Shown: one piece after another, positions 36,804 through 45,290 of the stretch | Numbering within the stretch: the stretch's first letter is position 1 | Layout of the letters: every line of letters begins with the position of its first letter | Origin: Comamonas sp. JUb58 | GTDB taxonomy: Bacteria > Pseudomonadota > Gammaproteobacteria > Burkholderiales > Burkholderiaceae_C | Direction: 5' to 3' | DNA: 64,000 bases | NCBI RefSeq assembly: GCF_004364775.1 | Contig: NZ_SOAL01000021.1 | Location: 45,101 to 109,100, forward strand | Notes under the pieces: model-generated | Seen by the model: only the letters and a program-made list of their open reading frames with translations | Database searches by the model: none | What the model was told of the DNA's origin: nothing | Translations under genes and position numbers: made by a program

Positions 36804-37154
36804 TCAAGTTTGTTTCCTTTGGTCTTTAGTAGCAAACTCTCGTAGGGTCGCCAGTGCCTCTGCCTCAATGACCATCATGTATTCATGCAACTCATCCCAG
36901 GCCTCTCCACTGGCCTTACGGTCCATCAGTGGGTACATGGCCTCCCAGCGCACACCCAGCGGCACGCCTCCCATTGCTGGGTAGACCCACCGGGTTCCGA
37001 TCATCATCGCGATGTCCAGCGCGGCTTCGTTGTCCGGCCAGACTTCGATGATCTCAGGCTCTGGGTAGTCTTCCAGCTCGAACCCTGCAGCTTGAGCCTC
37101 TGCCTCCGTGACAGGAGGCTCAAACAGGGATCGAGCTATCTGCTTTAGTTTCCC
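36804..37154 (-). CDS. Tail assembly chaperone, -1 frameshift extension (gpGT-like T part, DUF1799 type)
   Basis: Continues the chaperone gene in the -1 frame from the slippery site GGGAAAC (minus strand, 37154-37148), adding 114 residues (KQIARSLFEPPVTEAEA onwards to ATKDQRKQT). It has no start codon or ribosome-binding site of its own upstream of the middle, so it should be made only as a fusion of about 251 aa. A short in-frame ORF starting at 37007 is part of it. In lambda and many siphophages the G-GT fusion binds the tape measure protein during tail assembly. Confidence 0.8.
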   Translation of the reverse strand, partial: GKLKQIARSLFEPPVTEAEAQAAGFELEDYPEPEIIEVWPDNEAALDIAMMIGTRWVYPAMGGVPLGVRWEAMYPLMDRKASGEAWDELHEYMMVIEAEALATLREFATKDQRKQT

Positions 37155-37558
37155 AGCTGGCCGGTGAACAGAGCTGCGTCGTACTTACCCAGCACCTTGG
37201 CCAACGAACCGCCGCACTGGTCTTCCAGCACGATCAGGCTGTCAACGCTGAACTCGTCCTCCAAGTTCCAGCCCGTAACGGCGCCGGCCACAATCTCGGC
37301 CGCCTGGCGCATGCCGTCCTTCACCAGATCCTCGAACGAGAATTCTGCCTTCTCGGCCGGCTGCTCGACGCCGTCTGCAGTCTTGCGGTGTGCATCACGG
37401 ATTGCAGCCCACTCGCTCTTTTTCTGAGCCTTGGCAGTGAACACCACATCGAACTCGTCGCCATCAAGGTTCTTCACAGTCACGGTCAGGGGGAAGGTCG
37501 GCGACTTGCCAGCCATCATCTTCAGGCTGGTCACGGGAACAGTTTTTTGCTTTGCCAT
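37145..37558 (-). CDS. Tail assembly chaperone (gpG-like)
   Basis: 137-aa protein with the composition of phage tail chaperones (VKNLDGDEFDVVFTAKAQK, EDLVKDGMRQAAEIVAG). It lies between the tail tube gene and the tape measure region. Its last codons are CTG GGA AAC TAA: the stop follows directly on a G GGA AAC heptamer, ideal for -1 slippage by two tRNAs. Product and fusion together would be the usual two chaperones of long-tailed phages. Confidence 0.83.
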   Translation of the reverse strand: MAKQKTVPVTSLKMMAGKSPTFPLTVTVKNLDGDEFDVVFTAKAQKKSEWAAIRDAHRKTADGVEQPAEKAEFSFEDLVKDGMRQAAEIVAGAVTGWNLEDEFSVDSLIVLEDQCGGSLAKVLGKYDAALFTGQLGN

Positions 37559-37664
37559 AGTCTTGTCTTTCAGCGGGAGAAGTTAAGCCCGTGCGCAACC
37601 GCCCGCCCCGCTGAAGGAGCGAAGCGGCTGCGTCGGTGCAATGGTTGTGGGCGGAATGCCAGGG

Positions 37665-38312
37665 TTACGCTGGGTAGCGCGTGGACTTGTTCTGAGCGTT
37701 GAAGGTGCCCTTGACCACGACGGCTTGGCCTTCGGTCAGGGTTTCTTCTTCATTGAACGACACCTTGGCGGGGATCAGCGACAGAGCGCCGGTCTTGGCG
37801 CGCTGGCGAACCACCGTGTCGGCGTTGGTGTCAGACAGCATGCGCAGTGCTTCGTACGCTGGCGAGCCGATCATGTCGGCGTCCATGTCGAAGGTACGTT
37901 GCACAGCGTTGAAGCCATCGTTCAGAACGATTTCGTTGTCCGACTCGATGAACTTCACGTTCACGGTCTTGGCATCGCCGCCGCTCGTGGAGTGGTTCAT
38001 GGTGCGGTCCAGATCCACCCAGGTGCTGACCTTGCGCGCCGAACCAGCGCCTTGACCAGGCGTGAAGAACTCGGTGTTCGTGGTGTCGCCGCGCTCCAGC
38101 GTATAGCTGTCGGTGGTCACGCCCTTGACGCGGAAGGCGCGGAAGTTCAGGCGGCCCCAGGCAGACAGGATCAGGACGATGTCGCCATTGGCAAAGCCGT
38201 GGCCGACAGAGCTGACAACAGCTTCTGCAGCATTGGAGATGCCACTGATCGTTTTCGAGGTGGAGAGCGCGGTGGCAACGGAGGTAATCGTGCCGGTTGG
38301 AGTACGTGCCAT
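37665..38312 (-). CDS. Major tail tube protein
   Basis: 215-aa protein, beta-rich, with features of siphophage tail tube subunits (GITSVATALSTSKTISGISNAAEAVV-type start, then GDIVLILSAWGRLNFRAF). Placed directly before the chaperones, the conserved position for the tube gene. It polymerises around the tape measure protein. Confidence 0.8.
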   Translation of the reverse strand: MARTPTGTITSVATALSTSKTISGISNAAEAVVSSVGHGFANGDIVLILSAWGRLNFRAFRVKGVTTDSYTLERGDTTNTEFFTPGQGAGSARKVSTWVDLDRTMNHSTSGGDAKTVNVKFIESDNEIVLNDGFNAVQRTFDMDADMIGSPAYEALRMLSDTNADTVVRQRAKTGALSLIPAKVSFNEEETLTEGQAVVVKGTFNAQNKSTRYPA

Positions 38313-38426
38313 ATGGGCCTTTCAGAAATGAAAAAAGCCGCTCGGCACATGCTTCGCGGCTAGGTTTCGCCCTCATCGGGCACAAAGAAACCACCTCTCG
38401 GTGGCATTAGTTTTTGGCGACGCGCC

Positions 38427-38828
38427 CTATGACGGGTACGCCTCCCAGGAGATGGAAACAGGAACAGTCCAGCGGCTTTCATCCGGCATCCCGGATGAAA
38501 CTGCAGGCGTCTTGTTCAATTCGATGCGAAAGCCCGGGCCCGGGATGATCTGGGCGGGCTTGAAGTGCTGCTTGAGCTGGTCGGCCATAGCATCAGTCAC
38601 CTGCCGGCCCTTCCCTTCCGGGTAGCGCAGCGTGATCTGCAAAATTCCTCGCTCCTCCGTCAGAGTGCCTTCAATGCCAAGGTCCACCGGACTATTCACC
38701 AGGTGATAACAGGCTTGGTATGGGCCATCTGGCGGCTTGAATGGCACGTTCTCGAAGGCCGTGGGCAGCACGCCAGGCATGGCGAGCAACTTGGACTCCA
38801 GCAGTGCTTTGATTTGTGAGAGGGTCAT
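38427..38828 (-). CDS. Tail terminator-like protein (DUF4128-type)
   Basis: 133-aa protein. Pattern SQIKALLESKLLAMPGV then YQACYHLVNSPVDLGIEG and LQITLRYPEGKGRQVTDAM is typical of small proteins that cap the tail tube or join tail to head. It overlaps the next gene upstream by 4 bp. A run of small hairpins (38330-38400) separates it from the tail tube gene. Confidence 0.7.
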   Translation of the reverse strand: MTLSQIKALLESKLLAMPGVLPTAFENVPFKPPDGPYQACYHLVNSPVDLGIEGTLTEERGILQITLRYPEGKGRQVTDAMADQLKQHFKPAQIIPGPGFRIELNKTPAVSSGMPDESRWTVPVSISWEAYPS

Positions 38829-39382
38829 TTGACAGATTCCACTGCGCGCTTCACTGCTTGGGCGAAGTCTTGAACGGTCAGACGCACCATGCCACCGGGC
38901 GCTTGTTTAGAGTGCCCGTACTCCAATTTCTTGGCGTACGGCAAATTGTTCGTGAGAAAGATCGTCTGCCCAGGCTTGAAGCCTTCCAGTACGACCTTTG
39001 CACGGCCTAATGCATCGCTACGAGGCTCGCTGTCCACGGACTCGTTCATAGAACCCAGGCCGACCTGCCAATTTGACTTGAATCGCCCACCTGTATAGTT
39101 CTGCCCGGCCTTGAGCTTGTAGGTCGTTTTGAGCTTCTTCTGGCCCATCTTGCGGATCCGCCTTTCGCCCTTTCCCGCATCTGCATTGATCGCGCCAACC
39201 CAAAGGTTGTGCGTCTCACGCGCATACATGACGCTCTTGTTGGCCTTCCACAGGTCAGGATTGCCAACAGGAGACTTCTCAATCATGTTTGCCTGCAACT
39301 CGATAGCGGTTCGGCGAGCAACCTCCTCGCACTTTTCACCGGCCTGCAGACACACCTTCGCAAGATCATCAGCAAAGCTCAT
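38825..39382 (-). CDS. HK97 gp10-like head-tail/tail completion protein
   Basis: 185-aa basic protein. It shows the gp10 family outline: RTAIELQANMIEKSPVGNPDLWKAN near the N-terminus and LTNNLPYAKKLEYGHSKQAP near the C-terminus. Acts in head-tail joining. Overlaps genes on both sides by 4 bp. Confidence 0.8.
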   Translation of the reverse strand: MSFADDLAKVCLQAGEKCEEVARRTAIELQANMIEKSPVGNPDLWKANKSVMYARETHNLWVGAINADAGKGERRIRKMGQKKLKTTYKLKAGQNYTGGRFKSNWQVGLGSMNESVDSEPRSDALGRAKVVLEGFKPGQTIFLTNNLPYAKKLEYGHSKQAPGGMVRLTVQDFAQAVKRAVESVK

Positions 39383-39744
39383 GAGGCCCTCACTATGCAG
39401 TCATGCAGGACGATGACGCCAGCCGGCTTCAGCGGCCTGTTTCGGACCACCTGAACAACGTCCGAGCCAACAGTTAGCACATCACCTGCATCTGGTTCAA
39501 ACGAGGCATCTGGCGCAATTAAGGCTCGACGGTCGCCAACCAGGATCAGCTCACCGTCGATCAGGTGGTTGTCGAACTCCAGCAGCGCGACCGTGCATGG
39601 TGACTGCAGCTCTACGGGATCGGTTGGGCCAGTTTCTGGGTCATAACCACCAGGCGTAGAGCGAGAGATCGCCCCTGCCTGGCCGAATCGATCCAAAAGC
39701 CGCTTGGCAGTCGCTGCTGGGCGGGAGTAGTCGAATTTGGCCAT
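39379..39744 (-). CDS. Phage head-tail connector-region protein
   Basis: 121-aa protein without recognised domain. Beta-rich middle (GELILVGDRRALIAPDASF) and position between the DnaT-like/connector gene and gp10-like gene suggest a head completion or stopper protein. Confidence 0.6.
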   Translation of the reverse strand: MAKFDYSRPAATAKRLLDRFGQAGAISRSTPGGYDPETGPTDPVELQSPCTVALLEFDNHLIDGELILVGDRRALIAPDASFEPDAGDVLTVGSDVVQVVRNRPLKPAGVIVLHDCIVRAS

Positions 39745-39745
39745 A

Positions 39746-40159
39746 TCACGCCCTCACAAACTTGACCTGACCAACACCTCCTATGATCATGCCGCGCATC
39801 AAGGCATCAATCACGCCGAAGCGCTTCTGACCACCGTTTGCGGGCTGTGCGTACTTGGTAGTGATCGGCCCCACCGATTCTTCGGTGACAGCCTGGGCGT
39901 CCACATCGGAGAACAGAGAGCCATCGGATGCCCGTAGCGCGGCCTCACACGTGGCGTGCTTCAAGGCATCGGCAACGGGGTCCAGGAACTCAGGCCGAAT
40001 GCTGTACATGGTCACGACATACTGTGTGCCGCGCCGCAGAGCAATCTCTTGCTTGGCTTCATCAGCCGGCCAGTCGTAGCCCATGCGCTCCATGTAATCC
40101 TGCGCCTCAGCCAGCGACACCAGCGAGTCATAGCCATCTTGTGGAGCGACTACCATCAT
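39746..40159 (-). CDS. Head-tail connector/DnaT-like family protein
   Basis: 137-aa protein of the phage family often labelled DnaT-like (YDSLVSLAEAQDYMERMGYD, RRGTQYVVTMY). In structural clusters this family acts as the adaptor attached to the portal rather than in replication. Position one gene after the capsid protein supports that. Confidence 0.7.
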   Translation of the reverse strand: MMVVAPQDGYDSLVSLAEAQDYMERMGYDWPADEAKQEIALRRGTQYVVTMYSIRPEFLDPVADALKHATCEAALRASDGSLFSDVDAQAVTEESVGPITTKYAQPANGGQKRFGVIDALMRGMIIGGVGQVKFVRA

Positions 40160-40162
40160 GGC

Positions 40163-40360
40163 TTACTCCTGCGCCTGGGCTGGCTTGCGGCCGCGCTTGG
40201 CAGAGGTGTCGTGCGATTGCTCGCCGCCGCCGTCTTGCGCTTGTTCCTGCGCCTGAGCTGGCTTGAACACGGCGTCGATGATCTTGAAGCCCTGGGCGCG
40301 CAGCTCGGCCTTGCGTTCAGGCGACACGGGATGCTTCTCGTATGCGATCTTTTCGGTCAT
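40163..40360 (-). CDS. Small phage protein with Gln/Ala repeats
   Basis: 65-aa protein; the C-terminus is low complexity, with the segment KPAQAQEQAQ and a second KPAQAQE at the very end. Found between the capsid gene and the adaptor. No family recognised; similar small proteins in this place bind the capsid or are adhesion extensions. Confidence 0.55.
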   Translation of the reverse strand: MTEKIAYEKHPVSPERKAELRAQGFKIIDAVFKPAQAQEQAQDGGGEQSHDTSAKRGRKPAQAQE

Positions 40361-40397
40361 GGTTTCTCCAAAGAGAAAGGGGCCGTAGCCCCTTCAA

Positions 40398-41366
40398 TTA
40401 CTTGGCTGCGTCGCCGATGGTCATCACGCCGGCCGAGGCCTTGACGCTGTTTGCGACCAGGTCCCAGTTGGAGCCGGTTGCAATCTCGGTGTCCGTAGGC
40501 GACTTGCCGCCGTTGGCCGTGTCCCAGGTGTAACCCTTCAGGCCCAGACCAAAGGTGTAGTCGGCCTGCATCGTGGTTTCGATGCGCAGCTTGCCGTTGG
40601 AGGTCTGCACGTTGGTGATCAGGTCGGAGCCATCGGACACCACTGCAGCACCGCTCACCAGCGACAGCACCTTCTCCTTGTCCGGAGTGCCAGCAGTGAA
40701 CAGCGCAGGCGCATCCGTTACGATGACGGCCTTGCCCAGGATGTCCACGATGGTCACGCCTTGGAACTGGAACAGGTGATTTGCGTTGGCCAGGTTCTGA
40801 CCGATCAGCTTGTGGTACATCGCACCGGTCATCACTTGCGCGATGATGCGGGCCGAGGCATCGCCGAACTTGGCATGTGCGCCATTGATGGCCACATAGG
40901 TCACCCCAGCGGTCGCGGACACATCGTTGACGGCACCAGCCTGGTTGCCGATGGCAGCGGCCAGTGCAGCAATGGCGGTGTTCAGCTGGTCGGACATGAT
41001 CGCTTCCGACAGGTTGCGGGAGATGACCTCCAGCGCTTCCTCGGGCGACTTCTGGATCCAGCTCAACTGGCTTGGCTCGAACAGCACCGGGCCGAAGCCG
41101 CCAGCGATTTTCACGCTGTCGTACTGCTTCTGAGCCAGGGGCGTTGCAGCCTGAGCACCATTGGCGGCGTATCGGTCAACACGGCGCTGGGCGCTGTGCA
41201 CGCCGGCCCAGAACGATTCCTGCAGGAAGTCGCCGTCGATTCCTTGAGTGGTCAGCTGGATTGCACCAGCGGATGCGGCATTGAACTTGGCCACGTCTTG
41301 AGCCAGGGTTTCAATGGTTGCGCTCTTGAGGTACTCGTTGAATACCTTCATATCGGACAAAGCCAT
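40398..41366 (-). CDS. Major capsid protein
   Basis: 322-aa protein with the organisation of phage coat proteins of the DUF4055-portal group: helical N-terminus (DMKVFNEYLKSATIETLAQDV), then a core rich in Ala/Gly/Val and the segment LNTAIAALAAAIGNQAG. It directly follows the scaffold gene in transcription order. Forms the head shell. Confidence 0.82.
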   Translation of the reverse strand: MALSDMKVFNEYLKSATIETLAQDVAKFNAASAGAIQLTTQGIDGDFLQESFWAGVHSAQRRVDRYAANGAQAATPLAQKQYDSVKIAGGFGPVLFEPSQLSWIQKSPEEALEVISRNLSEAIMSDQLNTAIAALAAAIGNQAGAVNDVSATAGVTYVAINGAHAKFGDASARIIAQVMTGAMYHKLIGQNLANANHLFQFQGVTIVDILGKAVIVTDAPALFTAGTPDKEKVLSLVSGAAVVSDGSDLITNVQTSNGKLRIETTMQADYTFGLGLKGYTWDTANGGKSPTDTEIATGSNWDLVANSVKASAGVMTIGDAAK

Positions 41367-41387
41367 AGCTTGCCTTTCTGCCTGTTA

Positions 41388-42128
41388 TCAGGCCTTAGAA
41401 GTGAGTTTCTTGATTGCGGCCACTCGCTCGGCTTTGCTGCCGCCAAAGTTGCCAGATTGATTGCCACCGCCGCCACCTGAGCCAGGAGCGCCAGAGCCAC
41501 GCACTGCGGGCCAGAAGTACGGAGCGCTCTCGCGAATGGACTCAGCCCACTCTTGAGTCGTCAGCGGCTTCTTGCCGTCCTTGCCCAACATGACCTCATC
41601 ACCGTTCATTGCCACCACCTCGCCGTCGTCGTTCAGCACCCAGGTTCCTGCGCCACGGCGCACAACGTCGTCCAGCGCTTCAGGCAAGGCACCAGCGCGG
41701 GCCGCTGCATCACGCAGCACGGCTTGCAGGGTGCGGTCGGCCAGCTTTGCGGCTTTGCCTTCTGCCTTGGTGCGGCTGTCGGCTTCGGCCTGCAGCTTCT
41801 TGTCGTAGTCAGCTTGCATGCGCTCGGTGCGCTTCTTGACCACTTCATCGAGCTTGCCGGCGGCGATCAGCTTGGCGTCTTCATCGGTTTCCAGATGCTG
41901 CAGCAGCGCTTGGATTTCCTCGGGCGTCTTGCCCAGTGCCTTCCAGGCGCTTACCTGCTTGCTGGCATCCTTTGCCGCCTGCCGCTCCTTATCGAGCGCA
42001 GACTTGAGGCCTGCCGGGTCTTCGTAGCCATCCAGATCAAGGCGGAACTTCCCGTCCACCTCCTTGTACAGATCGCGCACGTTTTCAGGAACCGAGTCGA
42101 GCGAATCGACGGTGAGTTTCAAAGTCAT
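41388..42128 (-). CDS. Capsid scaffolding protein
   Basis: 246-aa protein. Coiled-coil middle (KLIAAGKLDEVVKKRTERMQ and onward) with Lys/Glu/Ala bias and a basic C-terminal end (SKAERVAAIKKLTSKA) after a Gly-rich linker, the usual scaffold design where the C-terminus binds the coat. The start at 42128 (MTLKLTVDSLDSVPENV) is preferred to an upstream open frame that runs through a terminator hairpin. Confidence 0.78.
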   Translation of the reverse strand: MTLKLTVDSLDSVPENVRDLYKEVDGKFRLDLDGYEDPAGLKSALDKERQAAKDASKQVSAWKALGKTPEEIQALLQHLETDEDAKLIAAGKLDEVVKKRTERMQADYDKKLQAEADSRTKAEGKAAKLADRTLQAVLRDAAARAGALPEALDDVVRRGAGTWVLNDDGEVVAMNGDEVMLGKDGKKPLTTQEWAESIRESAPYFWPAVRGSGAPGSGGGGGNQSGNFGGSKAERVAAIKKLTSKA

Positions 42129-42212
42129 GTTGGTTTCGCCAATCTCTGGCGCAGTTGAATACACCCGTCTCGGGCATGAAAAAGGCCGCAGGGCATCACG
42201 CCGAGCGGCCAC

Positions 42213-42246
42213 GAAAAAGCCCGCCGAGAGTTGTCTTGGCGGGCTT
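42213..42246 (-). terminator. Intercistronic terminator hairpin
   Basis: 9-bp GC stem AAGCCCGCC/GGCGGGCTT, followed on the minus strand by TTTTTCG. It lies inside the head-gene operon upstream of the scaffold gene, so late transcription must read through. Confidence 0.7.
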
Positions 42247-42258
42247 AATTACAGAAAA

Positions 42259-42528
42259 TTATCGTCTTTCGACGTCTTGGAATATGACCATTAATAAGGC
42301 TATTTGACCAGCGGCGTCTTGAACCCTAACATCCACCCCTGGGTATCGCTGGGTCAGCGTGCGCATCTGGTTAGCATAGGGCCCGCTTAACTGGTCATAT
42401 ACAGCCGGCCACCCCACCCGCATGATCTCCAGCGCCTTCTCAGCCAGTTTGGATTTAGTCCTTTGATGCAAATGCCGGTCTAATGCGTCGACCATGAAAA
42501 ACCGGGCTGCTTCATCCACGGTTTTCAT
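42259..42528 (-). CDS. Phage hypothetical protein
   Basis: 89-aa protein, helical, basic in the first half (RHLHQRTKSKLAEKALEIM). Overlaps the upstream zinc-binding-like gene by 4 bp. No known family; located in the head-gene region. Confidence 0.5.
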   Translation of the reverse strand: MKTVDEAARFFMVDALDRHLHQRTKSKLAEKALEIMRVGWPAVYDQLSGPYANQMRTLTQRYPGVDVRVQDAAGQIALLMVIFQDVERR

Positions 42529-42833
42529 TTGACGACCGCCGGCTTAATTCGCCTTGGCTTAGGCTCTTTCACAATACGTGGCTTGTCAGGCACCATCTGG
42601 GACCACACTCCACGCATGTGGCAGTGGTAGCAGATGCGGTCATCACACACGATGCCCCGCTTGTAACGTCCATTTTCATCAATACTCGCCCCGGTCGTGG
42701 TCGTCATAACCGTGCGGCTGCCGCACTTGGCGCACTGCAGCACGCCAGGCGGCGGTTTGATGCCCTTGATGCCGCTCAGCAGCTTCTCCGCCGGCGTCTG
42801 CTCTCGGGGTGGAACGATGGATAGTGTGGTCAC
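42525..42833 (-). CDS. Small phage protein with zinc-ribbon-like cysteines
   Basis: 102-aa protein with CAKCGS and CYHCHM pairs plus one further Cys (IVCDDRIC), suggesting a zinc ribbon, and a basic C-terminal tail (KEPKPRRIKPAVVK). Possibly nucleic-acid binding. Function unknown. Confidence 0.55.
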   Translation of the reverse strand: MTTLSIVPPREQTPAEKLLSGIKGIKPPPGVLQCAKCGSRTVMTTTTGASIDENGRYKRGIVCDDRICYHCHMRGVWSQMVPDKPRIVKEPKPRRIKPAVVK

Positions 42834-42846
42834 AGGCCAAGTCTAC

Positions 42847-43956
42847 TCAAAGACCGGCCAATTCAAAAGCCCGCTTGTCCCTGTGCCGTAGCTCGTCCAG
42901 GGTCAGAAACACGCCTTTGTGAGAGTACATGTCCGCCAGGTCGAGTTTCCCGTCACGCATAAGTCGCGCTCTGGTTTGGCCTAGCACCTCATCCTGGCGC
43001 GCAGCAGACTGCTTTTTGAGCCAGTCGCCATAGGTCGTGTCGGGCGGCACCTGGCCGTCCATGCTCGCCCTGCTCTTGTTGCGCAGCTCCAGGTCTGGCA
43101 GGTCGATCCCCAACTCCTTGTTGGACTTCACCACTGGGATGGAGGCAGACCGGCACCGCCAGTGCAATCTGCCAGGCCCAGCGCCCCAGGGGATCTCATG
43201 CCCTATCGGCTTGTGCGTCTCCGGTGTGTACAGCTTCCCGTCGCGGATCCGGCACTGCGGAGTTGTCCGCAGGTCCAGGGTCGCAGACCACTTCAAGCCC
43301 TTGAGCACATCGGAGTTCTTCGCATAGAAGGCGTCATGGGCATTCCCGGCAGTGTGAGCAATGGCGGTTCTCACCACCGCCTCAACATCGCGCCGTGACT
43401 TCTCCAGCAGTCCATCAGTGAAGCCTTTTGCCTTGGTGCCACGCAGCTCACGAATGATCGCGTCTGTCGTCTTGCCTTCAAGGTAGCCTTGTGCGATGGC
43501 TTGGCGCACTGATCTGAACTGCTGAACCGCCAGGTCCTTCCACACTTCCTTGAGCAACATGCCTTGGAACGGCCGGGACATCGCGGCCGAGTAGACAGCG
43601 TTCGTGGACACCGAGGCCACATGCACCAGTGTTGGCGTGTTGGCCAGCAGCATCTGGTGCAGGTAGGCGGTCTCGTAGTCCACAAACTGCTTGAGCTCGT
43701 CCAGCAGCTTTTGTCCTGCCTCAGCATTCCCCGCTGCGATGATCGTCCGCACGCTGGCCAGCATTGAGGCCAGGCGCTCGGCCTTGAACGTGATCGGGTC
43801 CACATCAGACAGGATCGAGATCAACTCGTCCAGCATCCGCTTGTCCGACCGGTTCAAGATAGCCATGATCCGCTTCAGGACGCCATTGGAGTAGCCCTGC
43901 AGACCTACAGCATGCCGAACGGCTTCATCTTCGAGGAGTTCATTCACCGTCACCAT
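42847..43956 (-). CDS. Phage minor head protein (Mu gpF/SPP1 gp7-like)
   Basis: 369-aa protein. The C-terminal half has the head-morphogenesis signature: RRDVEAVVRTAIAHTAG, then DLRTTPQCRIRDGKLY and GRLHWRCRSASIPV. It overlaps the portal gene by 17 bp. Takes part in head assembly and DNA ejection. Confidence 0.85.
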   Translation of the reverse strand: MVTVNELLEDEAVRHAVGLQGYSNGVLKRIMAILNRSDKRMLDELISILSDVDPITFKAERLASMLASVRTIIAAGNAEAGQKLLDELKQFVDYETAYLHQMLLANTPTLVHVASVSTNAVYSAAMSRPFQGMLLKEVWKDLAVQQFRSVRQAIAQGYLEGKTTDAIIRELRGTKAKGFTDGLLEKSRRDVEAVVRTAIAHTAGNAHDAFYAKNSDVLKGLKWSATLDLRTTPQCRIRDGKLYTPETHKPIGHEIPWGAGPGRLHWRCRSASIPVVKSNKELGIDLPDLELRNKSRASMDGQVPPDTTYGDWLKKQSAARQDEVLGQTRARLMRDGKLDLADMYSHKGVFLTLDELRHRDKRAFELAGL

Positions 43957-45283
43957 TCATGTTCCCCAGGCTTGGCCCTTCGGCTTGAACCCTCTCGATC
44001 TCGGCCTCAGGGTCCACATCAGGGCCGACAACGCCACGGCGCTGCATCTCCACGATGGTGGTTTCCTTGGTCAGCATGCCTGCGCCTTGCAGCGACAGCA
44101 CCAGCTGGGCAGAAGCATCAGTAAGGGTCGCAGCGCCGAAGTCCTTGAACAGCGACACCGTCCCGCCGTTACCGGCCTTGAGCCAGTCCGCAGTGATCTG
44201 CAGGCACCGGTCCATGGCGTCCTCGAAGTCCTCAACCGTGCTTTGCAAGGTGGACTTGTTGGCCTCGGCGTCGTTGGATGCCTCTGTCGCGGTGCGTTGG
44301 CCTGGCTGCTTCACCAGCAGCTCGGCGCCCGTCTGGATCATCTGGTCTTCCAAAGCTTCCAACTCCGAGCGCCCCACGGTCACCGATTCGGCAGAGCCCT
44401 GAATCACTTCGGCCTTGGCGTCGGCGTTCTCAAACCGCAGCGCGTATGCGGCGCCGGCAGAAGGTGAAGCCAGCTCGCCGTCATTCACCCCGGTAAACAC
44501 CAACAGGCGCTTACGAGCGAATCGCACCGAGTCGTCCTGGTCGCTCTGCTGCTGCCAGTGCTTGACGTTCTGGTGCGCCAGGCCCACCAGTGGCGGCGCG
44601 CCTTCCATGAAAGCTACGCGCCGGCCGTAGTACGGAACAAACGGGATGTAGCCAAGAGAGGTCGCCCCCTCATCCACCAAGGCCCATGCGTCCGTGCCTT
44701 GCTCGTACAGCGCCCAGCCCCCAGGGGTCAGGACCCGCACGCGCTGCACCAGCTTCACCCCGTAGTCGCCATCCTCAACTTCAGCCGTTTCATGCAGCCG
44801 GAGCTGGGTCAGTCGCGCCACACCTTCGGAGGTGTCCAGGCGCCAACCCAGGATGGAGTCATGCGCGTAGTGCGTCCAGTACGGCCGCTGACCACCCTCT
44901 GCAGGGAAATCCACCAGCACCCCGCCGAACCCGTGAGAGAGCGCCTCAGCGAAGAGCTGAGAGGCAAACGCATGGATCGAGCGGCCCTGACCATCGATGT
45001 CGGGCAGCAAGGCTTTCACCTTGGGCGGAACATCCTCGTTGATGGTCATCTGCTTGGAGAACGGCTTGCCTGACATCACCGTGCAGGTGCGTTGGTAGGC
45101 CGGGAACAGCGTCGCGGTCCCAAGCCGGTACTTGTAGTCTTCGTCATCTTCACGGGGCTGCTGCGGCAGCAGGGTCTTGCCCGCCTTCCGCATAGCCTGA
45201 GTGCCCCCCATAAGAGGATCAATCACCGCCCATGCTTCAGCCATCCGCTTGACCGTGTCGTTTTGTTGGTTGATAGCTGTCAT
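43940..45283 (-). CDS. Portal protein (DUF4055 family)
   Basis: 447-aa protein. Matches the DUF4055 portal group: early YKYRLGTATLFPAYQRT, VMSGKPFSKQ, HGFGGVLVDFPAEGG and QNVKHWQQQSDQDDSVRFA. It forms the ring through which DNA enters the head. Situated between terminase and minor head protein as expected. Confidence 0.87.
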   Translation of the reverse strand: MTAINQQNDTVKRMAEAWAVIDPLMGGTQAMRKAGKTLLPQQPREDDEDYKYRLGTATLFPAYQRTCTVMSGKPFSKQMTINEDVPPKVKALLPDIDGQGRSIHAFASQLFAEALSHGFGGVLVDFPAEGGQRPYWTHYAHDSILGWRLDTSEGVARLTQLRLHETAEVEDGDYGVKLVQRVRVLTPGGWALYEQGTDAWALVDEGATSLGYIPFVPYYGRRVAFMEGAPPLVGLAHQNVKHWQQQSDQDDSVRFARKRLLVFTGVNDGELASPSAGAAYALRFENADAKAEVIQGSAESVTVGRSELEALEDQMIQTGAELLVKQPGQRTATEASNDAEANKSTLQSTVEDFEDAMDRCLQITADWLKAGNGGTVSLFKDFGAATLTDASAQLVLSLQGAGMLTKETTIVEMQRRGVVGPDVDPEAEIERVQAEGPSLGNMNGDGE

Positions 45284-45290
45284 GTTTTCC

